From Paracoccus aminovorans (lineage in GTDB: Bacteria; Pseudomonadota; Alphaproteobacteria; Rhodobacterales; Rhodobacteraceae), in assembly GCF_001546115.1 (NCBI RefSeq), contig NZ_KQ955211.1, positions 272,372-336,371 of the forward strand: a stretch of DNA of 64,000 nt, given 5' to 3'. The notes beneath the pieces were generated by a model that saw nothing but the letters and a program-made list of their open reading frames with translations, was not told where the DNA came from and did not search any database. The stretch's first letter is position 1, and each line of letters opens with the position of its first letter. Below are positions 1-9,332 of the stretch, piece after piece. The position numbers were made by a program, and so were the translations under genes.

Positions 1-568
1 CGGCCAGGGTCGCGTCGCTGGCGGGCATCGCGTCCAGCCGCACCGCCTCGGCATGGATCAGGCGCTGGTCGCGCCAGATCCGCCACTGGTCGCGCAGGCT
101 GACATGGCGCAGCGTCTCTCCATGCGCCGCGCGCCCGAAGACCAGGCTTTCCAGCGCCAGCAGCGTGGCGCCCGCCGCCATCCGCACGCTGAGCCGCCGC
201 GCCAGGGACGAGCCTTCGTAAAGGATGGTTTCCTGCGGCAGCCAGTCAAGCCGCGCGCCCTGTGCCAGCGTCAGCTCGTTGTCGACCTGCCCTGTCCCGC
301 CCGCGCTGCGATAGACCCGCTCGGCGGCCTGCGTGGTCACGGTCAGCGCCTCGTCGCGGCCCGCCTCGATCCGGACCGCCAGGCGGTCGCCGCCGGTGAT
401 GCCGCCCGCGGTGTTCACCACCACCGCCTCGGCGCGGCCGCGCGGCAGCAGGATCTTCATGCAGCCCTGCTGATGCAGCCGCAGCAGCCGGCCCCCGGCC
501 CGCGCAAGATGAACTGCCCCGAAACTGCGCGGAAGCGCCTGGACAGGATTGGGCTGGTCGCATGCCAT
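1..568 (-). CDS. ureD: Urease accessory protein UreD, partial (runs off left edge)
   Basis: UreD (UreH) is a scaffold of the UreD-UreF-UreG complex that loads nickel into apo-urease in the cytoplasm. The visible part is the N-terminal 189 codons, open to the window edge. Family hallmarks are readable in order: QQGCMKI near residue 35, NTAGGITGGD about 20 residues later, then WLPQETILYEG. The ATG at 568 is chosen because translation from it gives the usual short lead-in before the conserved core. No internal stop is seen, unlike the cas genes nearby. The structural urease genes would lie beyond the left edge. Recognition is by sequence motif only. Confidence 0.85.
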   Translation of the reverse strand, partial: MACDQPNPVQALPRSFGAVHLARAGGRLLRLHQQGCMKILLPRGRAEAVVVNTAGGITGGDRLAVRIEAGRDEALTVTTQAAERVYRSAGGTGQVDNELTLAQGARLDWLPQETILYEGSSLARRLSVRMAAGATLLALESLVFGRAAHGETLRHVSLRDQWRIWRDQRLIHAEAVRLDAMPASDATLA

Positions 569-756
569 GAGCCGGTCCCGAATTTGCCTGCCCCGACCAG
601 GACCGGAATACCGCCGGGGGTCAATCGGCGGCGCGGCAGGGGCGACGGCGCGCGCCGGGTCCGCGGCCGGAATTGCCTGATTTCAAGGTAGGCTGCGCAA
701 TTTTTGATCTTTCGCGAAACGCGCGGCCAATGGGGCGCGCGCGCATGATGCGCGGG

Positions 757-1037
757 TGCTGAAGGCCGGCGCGCCGACCGGGCCGGCTTCGACGTCGCTC
801 CGGGCAGCGCGGTCGCCATCATCGGCCGCAGCGGATCGGGGAAAAGCACGGCGCTGCGCTGCATCAACGGGCTGGAAAAGATCAACAGCGGCGAGATCAC
901 CGTCTGCAATCACCACCTGCACCACGACGTCACCCGGTCCCAGCTGCGCGCCCTGCACCTGGACGTGGGCATCGTCTTCCAGAGCTACAACCTGTTCCCG
1001 CACCTGACCGTCGGCCAGAACATCATGCTGGCGCCGC
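757..1037 (+). pseudogene. Fragment of a polar amino-acid ABC transporter ATPase
   Basis: One reading frame holds the front half of a HisP/GlnQ-type nucleotide-binding domain: GSAVAIIGRSGSGKSTALRC (Walker A), then NGLEKINSGEI, and a Q-loop region reading VFQSYNLFPHLTVGQN. No start codon with a ribosome site precedes it. The homology stops abruptly near 1037, before the signature and Walker B motifs, where antisense cas6e sequence begins. It is a debris fragment truncated at both ends, probably joined here by a deletion or recombination. It cannot make a working ATPase. Confidence 0.75.
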
Positions 1038-1258
1038 GCTGGGTGCAGCGCCTCGGCCGGGCGAGCGGCATAGGCATAAAGCGTGCCCGTCTGGACGCGC
1101 GGCGCCACCAGCAGGCGGAAGGGTTGCAGCGCGGCGGCGCCGAACACCTCGGCCAGCAGGTGATGCAGCGCCAGCCCTTCGTCAAAGGCGCCGCGCGCGC
1201 GCGGCCCGGCCCAGCGGTTCAGCGTCGGCAGCGGCATTTCGACCAGGTGCAGGCTCAT
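1038..1258 (-). pseudogene. cas6e: cas6e (cse3/casE), 5' fragment
   Basis: Cas6e is the crRNA-processing endoribonuclease of type I-E Cascade. The frame from the ATG at 1258 starts MSLHLVEMPLPTLNRWA and runs to TGTLYAYAARPAEALHP, which is the Cas6e N-terminus including the conserved segment that carries a histidine (LALHHLLAEVFG). After about 73 codons the homology ends at the ABC-ATPase junction near 1037, so about two thirds of the protein is missing. The start overlaps the cas5e stop (ATGA), as in an intact cas operon. Confidence 0.8.
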
Positions 1259-1981
1259 GCCAGATCTCCCTGCCAGACGATGCGCGTGCCGCCATGCAGG
1301 CCCGAGACCCAGTTGCGGGTGTCGGGAATGTCCAGACGCAGGGCGCGCGGATGGGCCTGCCCCTCGTCCAGCCACAGGGCGCGGCCGGCCAGGTTCAGCG
1401 ATTGCAGGGGCTGGTGGGCGCTGTCGGCCGTGGTCCAGCCTGGACCAGCCGGGCCGAGGGCATGCAGGGCTTGCGCCCGATGAACAGCGGTCGCGCCGGG
1501 CGGTCCAGCGCCTGCGCCAGCTCATCGAGCGAAAGCCCCTGTCCCGCTGCCAGCCGCAGCACGACGCGGGTTTCGTGATCGGCCAGATAGTCGCGCCGGC
1601 GGTGGTGCGTTATCCACTTTCTGCCGGTTTCGTTGCCAATCTGGGTTTTGACAGCGGGGTTCGAATAGCGGCTCCCCTTGTTTCTGCACTCGGGCTCTCC
1701 AGATGTCGTCCACGCTGGTTCACCCTCATAAGGGCGCGCATTCTGGTTGTCGGTGATGATCCAGGAAATCGCCCCCGCGACAGCGCGGGAAAGACCAGCC
1801 GGTCCTGCAGGGCCTGATGCTCGGCGCCCTGGTGACGCTGCCAGCCGAGCGCATTGCCAAAGAGCCCCGTCAGCGCCGAGGCCGAGGGAAACTCGCGCAT
1901 GATGCCGACATGGTCGATGGTCACGCCACCGAAGGCCATCAGCGGCGAAGCCAGGCGCAAGTGCAGCCAGCGGTGCGTCAT
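1255..1981 (-). pseudogene. cas5e: cas5e (casD), frame-disrupted
   Basis: Cas5e binds the 5' handle of the crRNA in type I-E Cascade. The ATG at 1981 opens MTHRWLHLRLASPLMAFGG followed by IDHVGIMREFPSASALTGL, typical of the family. Later parts, including SLDELAQALDRPARPLFIGR and the end RIVWQGDLA-stop, lie in other frames, so at least two frame changes interrupt the gene. The overall length of about 727 bases is near the usual size. Start and stop overlap the neighbouring cas genes by ATGA. The damage is therefore small indels, not large deletion. Confidence 0.8.
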
Positions 1982-3081
1982 GCCGGCATCGGAACCGCGG
2001 TGGGCAGCCCGCCGGCGAACTGCGCCAACTCGGCCAGCGTGCCGCGTGCGGCGCCAGACAGGTCGCGGTTCACCAGCGTCATCACGCGGCGCTGCTCTCC
2101 GGTGGCATAGGCAGCGTCCAGCGCGGCAAGGTGATCGCTCAGCGCCGCGACCGCCTGCGCGGTGTCGGGCGGACCGGGTCGCGGAACGCCTCGGCCAGCG
2201 ACCGCGGCTGGCGGTCACCTGCCTCGAGCAGCGGGAACGACGCCTGGCTGTAGGGTGCGGTCGAGCCCAGCTTCGCGCCCGGCGAGATCTCGGCCACCAG
2301 ATAGACCAGGTTGTGCAGCACCTCGCCCGCCAGGCGCCGGTCGCCACCCAGGTTGTCGATCAGCGCCGGCAGGTCCACGACGACGTAACCACAGAACAGG
2401 CCCGAGATCAGTTCGGTTTCCTGGATGGTGTCGGCGCCGGTTTCCTCGTCACGCGCCAGATCGTCGGCGGCGATGAAATAGTCGCTTTCCGTCTCTTCCG
2501 CATGGACGGTAAAGGCATGGGCGACATGCACCGCCGCCTCGATATTGGCGCGCGGGTCGGAGGTGACCATGCGCCCGACCAGCGCGCCCACCAGACCGCC
2601 GGGCAGCTTCGCCCCCTCGCCCATGGCCTTGAGATTGGCCTTGTAGGTCTTGAACCACTCGGCGGCAACCTCCTTGCCTGTTTCGGATCGCCGTTCGCCT
2701 GCGCGGCCTGCGTCAGATAGGCCACCTCGACTTCGCCAGCAGCAGCGTCTGGCGGGATTTCTTGTCGGTGCCCTGTCGCCATAGACCGCCTTCAGCAACA
2801 CCTCGCGGATTTCCGTGATCGTGTCACCGGCACGCCCTCGCCAGGCGCCTTGCGCTCGATGATCTCGCGCGAACGGCAGGCCGCATCCGCGCCGTCGATC
2901 CGGTCGAGCGCATGCGGATCGTCCGCCAGCCGCCAATGCCGCTTGAGGCATTGCGAGCTGATGCGGGTGCGCAGATGCCCCGCCATAGGGCAGGCGTTTG
3001 GCCAGCCCGGCATCGTCGCGGTTCAGCAGCGCGGCAGTATAGGGCCATGAAATGGATCTGCAGGAAACGGGGGTCAGTCAT
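1978..3081 (-). pseudogene. cas7e: cas7e (casC/cse4), frame-disrupted
   Basis: Cas7e forms the six-subunit backbone of type I-E Cascade. The ATG at 3081 gives MTDPRFLQIHF; the next part (PYTAALLNRDDAGLAKRLPY) is in another frame, and RISSQCLKRHWRLADDPHAL in a third. A long undisturbed stretch follows from EVAAEWFKTYKANLKAMGEG through FCGYVVVDLPALIDNLGG to TAPYSQASFPLLEAGDRQP, with the end LPTAVPMPA-stop in a further frame. Total span (about 1.1 kb) matches a full gene. Several single-base frame slips in the 5' half break it. Confidence 0.82.
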
Positions 3082-3601
3082 CGGTATCCTCGGGCTTTTG
3101 TTCGGATCGGCGGTCAAGCCGGGCGTAATAGTCGCGCGCAATGTCGCGGCCGTCCTCGCGTAGGACGGCCCAGGCCAGGCTGGGCGCACGGATGCAGGGT
3201 TGCTGGCGGGCCAAGGCGTGGATGGCGCGCTCGATGGCGTCCAGCCGCGCCGGGCCGCGCGCGGCCAGCAGCCGGGCCAGGCGCTGTTCCGACAGGGCGG
3301 GCTTGTCCAGCCGCGCCGTTTCCGCGCCGCCATCGGCCAGCACGGCGCCGAATTTCCGCCCGGCCCGGCGCCGGGCCCCGGTCGCGCTGGCGGGGGGTCA
3401 GCAGCGCCAACAGCTTGGTGATGCGGCGCCATTTGTCCTCTTCGCCGCGGGTGATGCCGTGGCGGGCAACCATCGCCAGGAGAATGCGCTGCCCTCGGGG
3501 CCCATGCGGCGGGCTGCGGCCCGGTCGCCGCTGTCAGCAACAGCAAGGGCGGCGGCGATGACGCAGGCGCAGGTGTCCACGGAGTCGCTGGGCTCAGGCA
3601 T
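3074..3601 (-). pseudogene. cse2: cse2 (casB), frame-disrupted
   Basis: Cse2 is the small subunit dimer of type I-E Cascade. The ATG at 3601 opens MPEPSDSVDTCACVIAAALA; the middle (HGITRGEEDKWRRITKLLAL) and the end (LSEQRLARLLAARGPARLDA to RDIARDYYARLDRRSEQKPE) are in different frames. The 528-base span is the usual length. Its 3' end overlaps the cas7e start by 8 bases and its start overlaps the cse1 end by 8, so operon structure is preserved although the frame is broken. Confidence 0.75.
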
Positions 3602-5010
3602 GTTCGATCTCTGTCATGTCGGCTTCCTTGAAGATCGCGGCGATGCCCGGTTCAGCGCCGCCCTGCCCCGTGCCACGGCCCGCGGCCGCATGATCGAGGC
3701 GCAGGGGATGCCCGGCGCGGCACGTTCGAACACGCCCCGCGCCGCCGAGGCCAAGTCGCGCATCAGCCGGGCGTGGACGACATTCCGGCTGCCCAGCCCG
3801 CCGCCAGCTTGCCCCAGAGCGCAGGAAAGAACGGCGCATCGGCGCGCGCTTGCAGCGCATCGCGGGCGGGAGTTGTCCGGGCGTAATCCGCCTTGCCGAC
3901 CTTATCCCGCTCGCCTTGGGCGCTGATCAGCGCCAGCGCCTCGCGCAGGGCGCTGTCTACCTGCTTCACCAACTCAATCTGGGCTTCGGCCAGTTCGACC
4001 GCCTCGCTGCCCAGCATGGTCTTTCTGACCGCCTGGGCACCGGGATGACCCGCGACTTGAAGCCGTCCGTCTTGGAATTGCCGCGGGCAAAGGCCTCGGC
4101 GATCAGCAGCATGTCGGCCGCCCCTTCGTCCGGACCCGGCTCGGCCAGCAGGGGGACGAGCCCAGGTGCCGCTGAAATAGAGTTCGCAAATCAGCTTGTA
4201 GGCTCAGTCCTGCACGCCCAGCGTCAGCGCCTTGGTCTCAGCGACACGGACCGGCGCCCAGGGGTCGCCGGTCATGCCCTTGGACGCCTTGGCCTCGACC
4301 CGGGCGGATGTGGCGCGAAGCGCGCGCAACCCGTTCTGCAACCGCACGCGCCGGCAGATCTCAAGGGCCAGAGGGTGCAGCTGATCCAGCGTCAGCGCCC
4401 GGCCTTCGAGCCAAGGCAGACACCGCAGCAATGCAGGTTTTTCCGACCCGCCTGCCCTGCCCCGCCGGCGCCAGGGCCAGCATGGCGCGCGAGGACGATC
4501 CACCGTTCATCCGCGCCACGCCATAATGCCCCGCGCCGCCTAACCCCTCCATCGTTTGAAGGCTGACCAGCGCAAAGATCCAGTCCTGGGGCACGGCATT
4601 CTGCGCAACTTCGCTTTTGAGGTCATGACTGAGCGAGGTGATGACCATGTCAGCGCATCGGGCGTCGGAACCTCGGTCCATTTCAGACGCCGGGGCCAGA
4701 AGGCTACATGAAGCCCGGTTGCGCGGCGTATCGACGACCAGATGCAGGCGCATCATCGGGAAAATCCCGCGTCAGATGGCGCAAAGCCGCGCACCAGACG
4801 GCCTCGTCCTCGGGGATCGAGGCCAGCCCCGCCCTGTCCAGCGCCATGACGCCAAGCTGCATCAGGAACATGGGCCAGGCCGGGCGCTGATGCGGCCGCA
4901 GCGCCGGAAACGGCTCACCCTGCCCGCTGCCATCGCGGCAAGCAGCCCCGGCAGGCTGAACATGCCCGCATCGTTTCGATAAGCGGATCGTGCAGCAGGT
5001 CGTGTTTCAT
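3594..5010 (-). pseudogene. cas8e: cse1 (casA, cas8e), frame-disrupted
   Basis: Cse1 recognises the PAM in type I-E Cascade. The ATG at 5010 gives MKHDLLHDPLIETMRA; further on, in shifting frames, FPALRPHQRPAWPMFLMQLG, SLSHDLKSEVAQNAVPQDW and IFALVSLQTMEGLGGAGHYG are all diagnostic of Cse1. The C-terminal part includes ELAEAQIELVKQVDSALREA and FFPALWGKLAAG. About 1.42 kb is left, slightly less than a full gene. Several frame slips make it non-coding as read. Confidence 0.8.
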
Positions 5011-5153
5011 CGCAAGCCCCGAGTGATCGGGGAAATTGCCCCGGAGAAGAGCAAACTGGGACTATTCCGAGAATGCTCGGAACGCACTGAAACCGATAGC
5101 ATTGATACTCGCTCCCGAAATACCTCCATCAGTTTTTCCTTGCGTTGATCCGG

Positions 5154-7209
5154 TCAATCGATTTCTTCGCGCGACACCCCATCCGGTCCATAGGAGAAGC
5201 GCTGTTCCTCTGTGCAGACTGTCAGGACCGCGCCGGGGTCCACCGTGACCTTGCCCTCGCCGGTCATGCCGCGCAACCAATGCACCGGCAAGGCCAGCCG
5301 GGCGATGGGCGCCCAAACGGGCCGATGGTTCCGTCCGGCAAGGTCAGGATCACGCCTTCCTCGCCCCTCCGGATGCGCACCGCCTCATCCGACGGAAAGC
5401 TGTCGGGAAAAGGCCGCGCCCGGTCCAGGATGACCAGTTCGGCGCCCTGTCTGGGCCAGGGCGCTGCCGGTCATGCGGCGCAGATAGCTTTCCCAGCGGT
5501 TTGCCGCGCAATCGCCTCAAGCTGCGCGGGATGGGTGGCAGCCTCGACCAGCGCGCGGTTCATGTCCGGGATGCCGTTCAGCGCCAGCACCAGTTCCGGC
5601 GATGCATCAACGCAGGCGCGCCAGGTTTCCCGGGCGTGATCGACGGTGTTGCGGATCACAAGCGCGCGGGCGCCCTGCCCGCCGCAGCCAGCGCCAGTTC
5701 GGCCGCGTCTGCCCGACTCCAGCGGTCAAGCGCCTGCAACGCAACAGTTTTCAGGCGCGGATCCGCAGTAACCGGGTGGCAATCACGGCGCGTCCAGACA
5801 GCAGGATAAGGCTCGCGCCGCGCCTGGTCGAAGCTGGGCAAGGCACCCCCGCGCCAGCCTGCCCTTGCGGACGCACCCAGCGTAGCAGACATCAGCAAGG
5901 TGTGCCCGCCAAGCGCGCATTGCGCATCCACCATTCTTTTCTGGATCCGGGTCATCCAGCTGTCCGAGGCATGCACCTCGTCGATGACCAGCAGCGACCG
6001 GGCCAGCGCCGCGCATATGCGCATGCTTGACCTGCAGGCCGGCCATCATCGCCTGGTCCACGGCGCCGACGGCGATCTGGGCCGCAAGGAAGCGCGTTGC
6101 ATGTTCCGCCGCCCACCGCGCCGGTTTTCGCCATCGTCCCAGCGCGTCCTGAAGTCGGGCAGCCGGATGTCGCGCGCCTCGCCCGCCAGCATCTGGCCGG
6201 GGATGGCCAGCACCGCCTCGGGCGTAGGTTCGGCGAACATCCGCTTCAGCGCCTGATTCACCCTGCCTTGCCACTGCCGTGCGGCGGCCCTGGTCGGGAC
6301 GGCGACGTAAAGGCTGTCCACCGCCCCGGCCTGATACAGCATGGCAAAGCGCCACAATGCCGCCTCGGTCTTGCCCGAGCCGGTCTCGGCCTCGAGGATG
6401 ACCAGGGTTTAGTCCAGCGGCATTTCTGCCAGCTTCTGCTGGCCGGGCGCGGTTGGCGATGGTCGGACAGCAGCTTCCAATCCGCGCCGCCACGCAGGCT
6501 GGCCAAGGTCGTATCAAGTTGGATCGTCCGCAGCCAGGCGCGGGCCAGCGCGCACCCTGGCATAATAGCCTCGGTCGTAATCCGGCACGAAGCCAATATG
6601 CCGCGATCCGAGCCGATCCAGTAGGCCAGCGCCAGCAAGCCCGCAGAATGATGGGCCAGCCGCGGAACCGGCTCGAGTGGAGCGGCCGCGGCACTCTCGG
6701 GAAACCAGGCCGACATCGCCCGTCCCATCTGGGGCTCGGACGCTTTCCAGCTGTAATCGATGGGATCGTTGAACGCCGCCGTCGCCCAGCTTTCGGGCGG
6801 TTCAGCGATGGGCTGCCCGTGATGAGCGAACAGCACCTTGAACCATTCCTGGATCCCCGGCCAGCGGACGATATGCACGGCGTTGCCATCCAGGCCATTG
6901 TCGGGCTCCTCCCGCTCAACCAGCGCCATCCGCAGCGCAGGTGATCGCGCGGCGGGATGCCATGGCCGGCCGGCCAGCCCTTGGCCTGAAAGGCGGGGCC
7001 AGCTTGCCGACATCATGCAGGAAGGCCAGCGCGGCCAGGCAGGCGATGCCGTCATCGTCTACGCGCACCCCGGCGGCTGCTTCCAGGCGGGATCGAAAGC
7101 TTGGCAACAGCAGCAGCTCGTGTACCACAGCGGCGACATCCGCGCTGTGATAAATCAGGTGGTGGCTACCACCCGTCGGCAGGTCGGGCTTTCCCCAGGG
7201 TTCGCGCAT
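5154..7209 (-). pseudogene. cas3: cas3 (type I-E helicase-nuclease), frame-disrupted and shortened
   Basis: Cas3 is the HD nuclease and SF2 helicase that degrades targets recruited by Cascade. From the ATG at 7209 the HD domain is intact for about 75 codons: IYHSADVAAVVHE, then FLHDVGKLAPPF with the His-Asp pair at residues 65-66. After that the frame changes repeatedly. Helicase motifs survive: EAETGSGKTEA (about 6366-6392), LLVIDEVHASDSW (DExH box, near 5975) and LLMSATLGA (near 5900). The last readable piece ends at 5154. At 2.06 kb it is about 600 bases shorter than usual type I-E cas3, so there is internal loss as well as frame damage. Confidence 0.82.
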
Positions 7210-7237
7210 GGAATATTCTTTGACCAGCAGGCAGACT

Positions 7238-7253
7238 GTTCACAGCTGTGAAC
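7238..7253. promoter_or_regulatory. parS: parS centromere site of repABC type
   Basis: The 16-bp perfect palindrome GTTCACAGCTGTGAAC fits the known repABC centromere pattern GTT-N4-GC-N4-AAC, where RepB binds for plasmid partition. It lies between the repC remnant and the start of cas3 (29 bases before the cas3 ATG), on the expected far side of repC from repB and repA. RepB (8385-9332) is the likely partner. Binding is inferred from the motif. Confidence 0.8.
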
Positions 7254-7310
7254 TTTGCAGGGAAATATTGCGGATCATTTTAACCGCCGAGAATTCGCCC
7301 CTGGCGGCAT

Positions 7311-7680
7311 TCACTGAAAGATCCCCAGATAGGCCGCGGGCGTGCGAATCTGGTCAACCGTTGCAGCATCGGCTGCTGCGATCATGTCCATATGCCTTAA
7401 CGTCTGGTGCCAGACAGCATCGCAAATTCCGATCATCGGACGCAACCTCTCAGCGCTTACCAGCGCCGTCCCGTCACTGATTGGCTCTACAGGAAGGCCT
7501 TGCAGTCCATCGCACGTGTCGATCACCTCGGCCAGGGGCCGTCTGTCACGGTTTCGACACTGCTGTCAGAATCAGGATTTTTTTGTGTATTGTATTGGTG
7601 CTGCTCATTCCGGTTGTCATTGCTGCTCGAATCCTCGGCGAAAGATGCAAAGCGCGGTAGGTTATCCACAGCCGCAGCCA
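7311..7680 (-). pseudogene. repC: repC remnant (repABC replication initiator, C-terminal part)
   Basis: RepC is the replication initiator of repABC plasmids. On the minus strand from about 7530 to 7311 one frame reads PLAEVIDTCDGLQGLPV, then LVSAERLRPMIGICDAVW and ends IRTPAAYLGIFQ-stop. This parallels the C-terminal RepC pattern (PL..V...C, LRPMLGI...W, I.SPGGYL). Just upstream, in another frame, a polar Asn/Gln-rich linker resembles the RepC hinge. The N-terminal two thirds is missing, replaced by an IS3 remnant. Position and strand are exactly where repC should follow repA-repB. Assignment rests on this pattern plus context; it was not aligned by software. Confidence 0.6.
7662..7670 (+). 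other. DnaA box (TTATCCACA) in repC remnant
   Basis: A consensus DnaA box lies inside the repC remnant. In repABC plasmids the origin maps inside repC, so this may be a relic of the old origin. A single 9-mer is weak evidence alone. Confidence 0.4.
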
Positions 7681-7740
7681 GCACGATGTGAGCTACTCCC
7701 CGGACATCGGACAGTGACGGAAGCTACGGTCTGACGTTTC

Positions 7741-8250
7741 TTGGTCTCCAAGGACGAGTGGAAGAAATCGCTACTGGATGGCGCTGCGGGTATTTTCGAG
7801 CGGGGCAGCCGAAAGCCTGCTGAGGCGGACGAGGAAACGGTCCGCTCGCTGCATGCCAAGATCGGGGAACTGGCTGTGGCCAACGATTTTTTGTCACGAA
7901 AGCTCAAGCCGTGGACCGGCAAGCGGGGCGCAGGTTGATTGGGCCGGACCATCCCGCGCTGTCGACCGGCGCACAGTGCCGCCTCTGTCGGTCTCGCGCT
8001 CGTCGTTCTATGACGAGCCATCGGGTGAGACGGAGATGAACCGGAGTCTGATGCAGCTGATCGATCGGCAGTTCCTGGACACGCCCTTCTACGGCGTCCG
8101 GCGATGACGTGGCATCTGCAAAATGAGGGCCACGGCGTGAACCAGAAGCGCATCCTGCGGCTCATGCGCTTGATGCCGATCGATCAGAAGCCCGACAGCG
8201 AGAAACGGGTCCTTGCGATGCCAGATCGCGCAAGACGTCCCATTTATCGA
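7741..8250 (+). mobile_element. IS3-family transposase remnant (orfA 3' end and orfB 5' part)
   Basis: The + strand holds the tail of an IS3-type OrfA: DGAAGIFERGSRKPAEADEE, then LHAKIGELAVANDFLSRKLK. The front of OrfB follows: LSVSRSSFYDEPSGETEMNR, LIDRQFLDTPFYGVR and MTWHLQNEGHGVNQKRILRL in changing frames. OrfA lacks its helix-turn-helix, and OrfB lacks the DDE catalytic core. No terminal inverted repeats could be matched. It is a dead, internally broken insertion sequence sitting in what was repC. Outer limits are approximate; 8250-8384 has nothing recognisable. Confidence 0.75.
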
Positions 8251-8384
8251 CGGGATGGCCTTGCGGTGCCACACCGATTGACCACCCTGGACGTGCTAAG
8301 ATCGAAGGGGTCTCGTGGGGTACATGCTCCACGGAACCTTCTTTAGCTTGTCCGTGCCCCCTGTATGGTTTCCGACTGCTCTCC

Positions 8385-9332
8385 TCAACGCCTCTTGTAG
8401 CGGGCGTGAAGCTCTTCAAGGGCGGTGCCGGCATGGTCCAGAAGCCATTCCGCCCAATCCTGATCCTTGGTCTGCACCTCCAGCCGCAAACCGTCCCGGG
8501 TTCGGGTCAGCCTCGCGGCGCTGTCCTTGTCCAGCGCCAGCCGGCGCGTCTCGCGTCGTGGACCGGGCGGCGTCACGGCCTTTCGTAAACGAAGGCTTAC
8601 CGCATCGAACGCAGCAACCGAGGGGTCGGCAGCGTCCGGCCGCGCTTGGCTGCGGGCGCGCTGCGCCAGCTCCGCCAGCTCCGGGACGGGCAGGGCGGCG
8701 GCTTGCAGGTCCTTGACCATCGCCTCCCAACGCGGCCGACCGACGCCATGTGCCGGGCCGATAGCCGAGGCGAGCTCGCGCCCTACCGCCCGCGCCACGG
8801 AAAGCGCCATGGAAACGGCGGATTTCGTCATGTTCAGCACCTCGGCGACCTCGGTCTGATTGCCGAAGCCGCTTTCCGTCAACTCCTGGGCAAACAGCGC
8901 CTTCTCGATGAAGCTCAGGTCGCGGCGGCCCGTGTTTTCAGAGGCTTGGGCCACGACGGCCGCGTGATCGTCGAGAGCGGCGATCATGGCGCGCACCTTG
9001 CCCACCTGGCTTGATCCGCGCACCGCCTCAAGCCGCCGGCGGCCATAGACCAGCAGGTAATGATCCGGACGCGCCGGGTCGCGGCGCACGAGGATCGGCA
9101 CGGTCTGGCCCACCGCCTCGATCGAGGCGCGCAAATCGGCCACATCCGCCGGATCCAGCCGGTCGGCGCTGCGCTCATCGGTGATCGACTCGGGGTCCAG
9201 GTCCCAGATCCGGTGCGTATCGACCGCATCGCGCGCCGAGCGCAATGCCCGGTTCGCCATCATCGGTGCTGCCGGTGCGGCGCCGGTCATGTTGTCCAGC
9301 ATCGACATGCGGCGTTTCTTGCCTTCGCTCAT
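8385..9332 (-). CDS. repB: Plasmid partition protein RepB (ParB family, repABC type)
   Basis: RepB binds parS and works with the RepA ATPase to segregate the plasmid. The 315-residue protein has an N-terminal ParB/sulfiredoxin fold (DLRASIEAVGQTVPILVRR, YLLVYGRRRLEAVR), the ParB box SENTGRRDLSFIEKALFAQE, a helix-turn-helix around NQTEVAEVLNMTKSAVSMAL, and a C-terminal part (AEWLLDHAGTALEELHARYK) typical of the RepB subfamily. The ATG at 9332 overlaps the repA stop by ATGA, implying coupled translation. The gene is intact although repC downstream is destroyed. Its likely site is the parS at 7238-7253. Confidence 0.9.
   Translation of the reverse strand: MSEGKKRRMSMLDNMTGAAPAAPMMANRALRSARDAVDTHRIWDLDPESITDERSADRLDPADVADLRASIEAVGQTVPILVRRDPARPDHYLLVYGRRRLEAVRGSSQVGKVRAMIAALDDHAAVVAQASENTGRRDLSFIEKALFAQELTESGFGNQTEVAEVLNMTKSAVSMALSVARAVGRELASAIGPAHGVGRPRWEAMVKDLQAAALPVPELAELAQRARSQARPDAADPSVAAFDAVSLRLRKAVTPPGPRRETRRLALDKDSAARLTRTRDGLRLEVQTKDQDWAEWLLDHAGTALEELHARYKRR

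Noticed and set aside
7254..7740. Possible CRISPR array beside cas3
   Set aside because: No repeated 28-29-bp unit was seen here or elsewhere near the cas genes; the region holds repC remnant and IS3 debris.
8162..8434. A 90-codon minus-strand frame across the right side of the IS3 remnant
   Set aside because: No motif, no ribosome site, overlaps both transposase debris and the end of repB.
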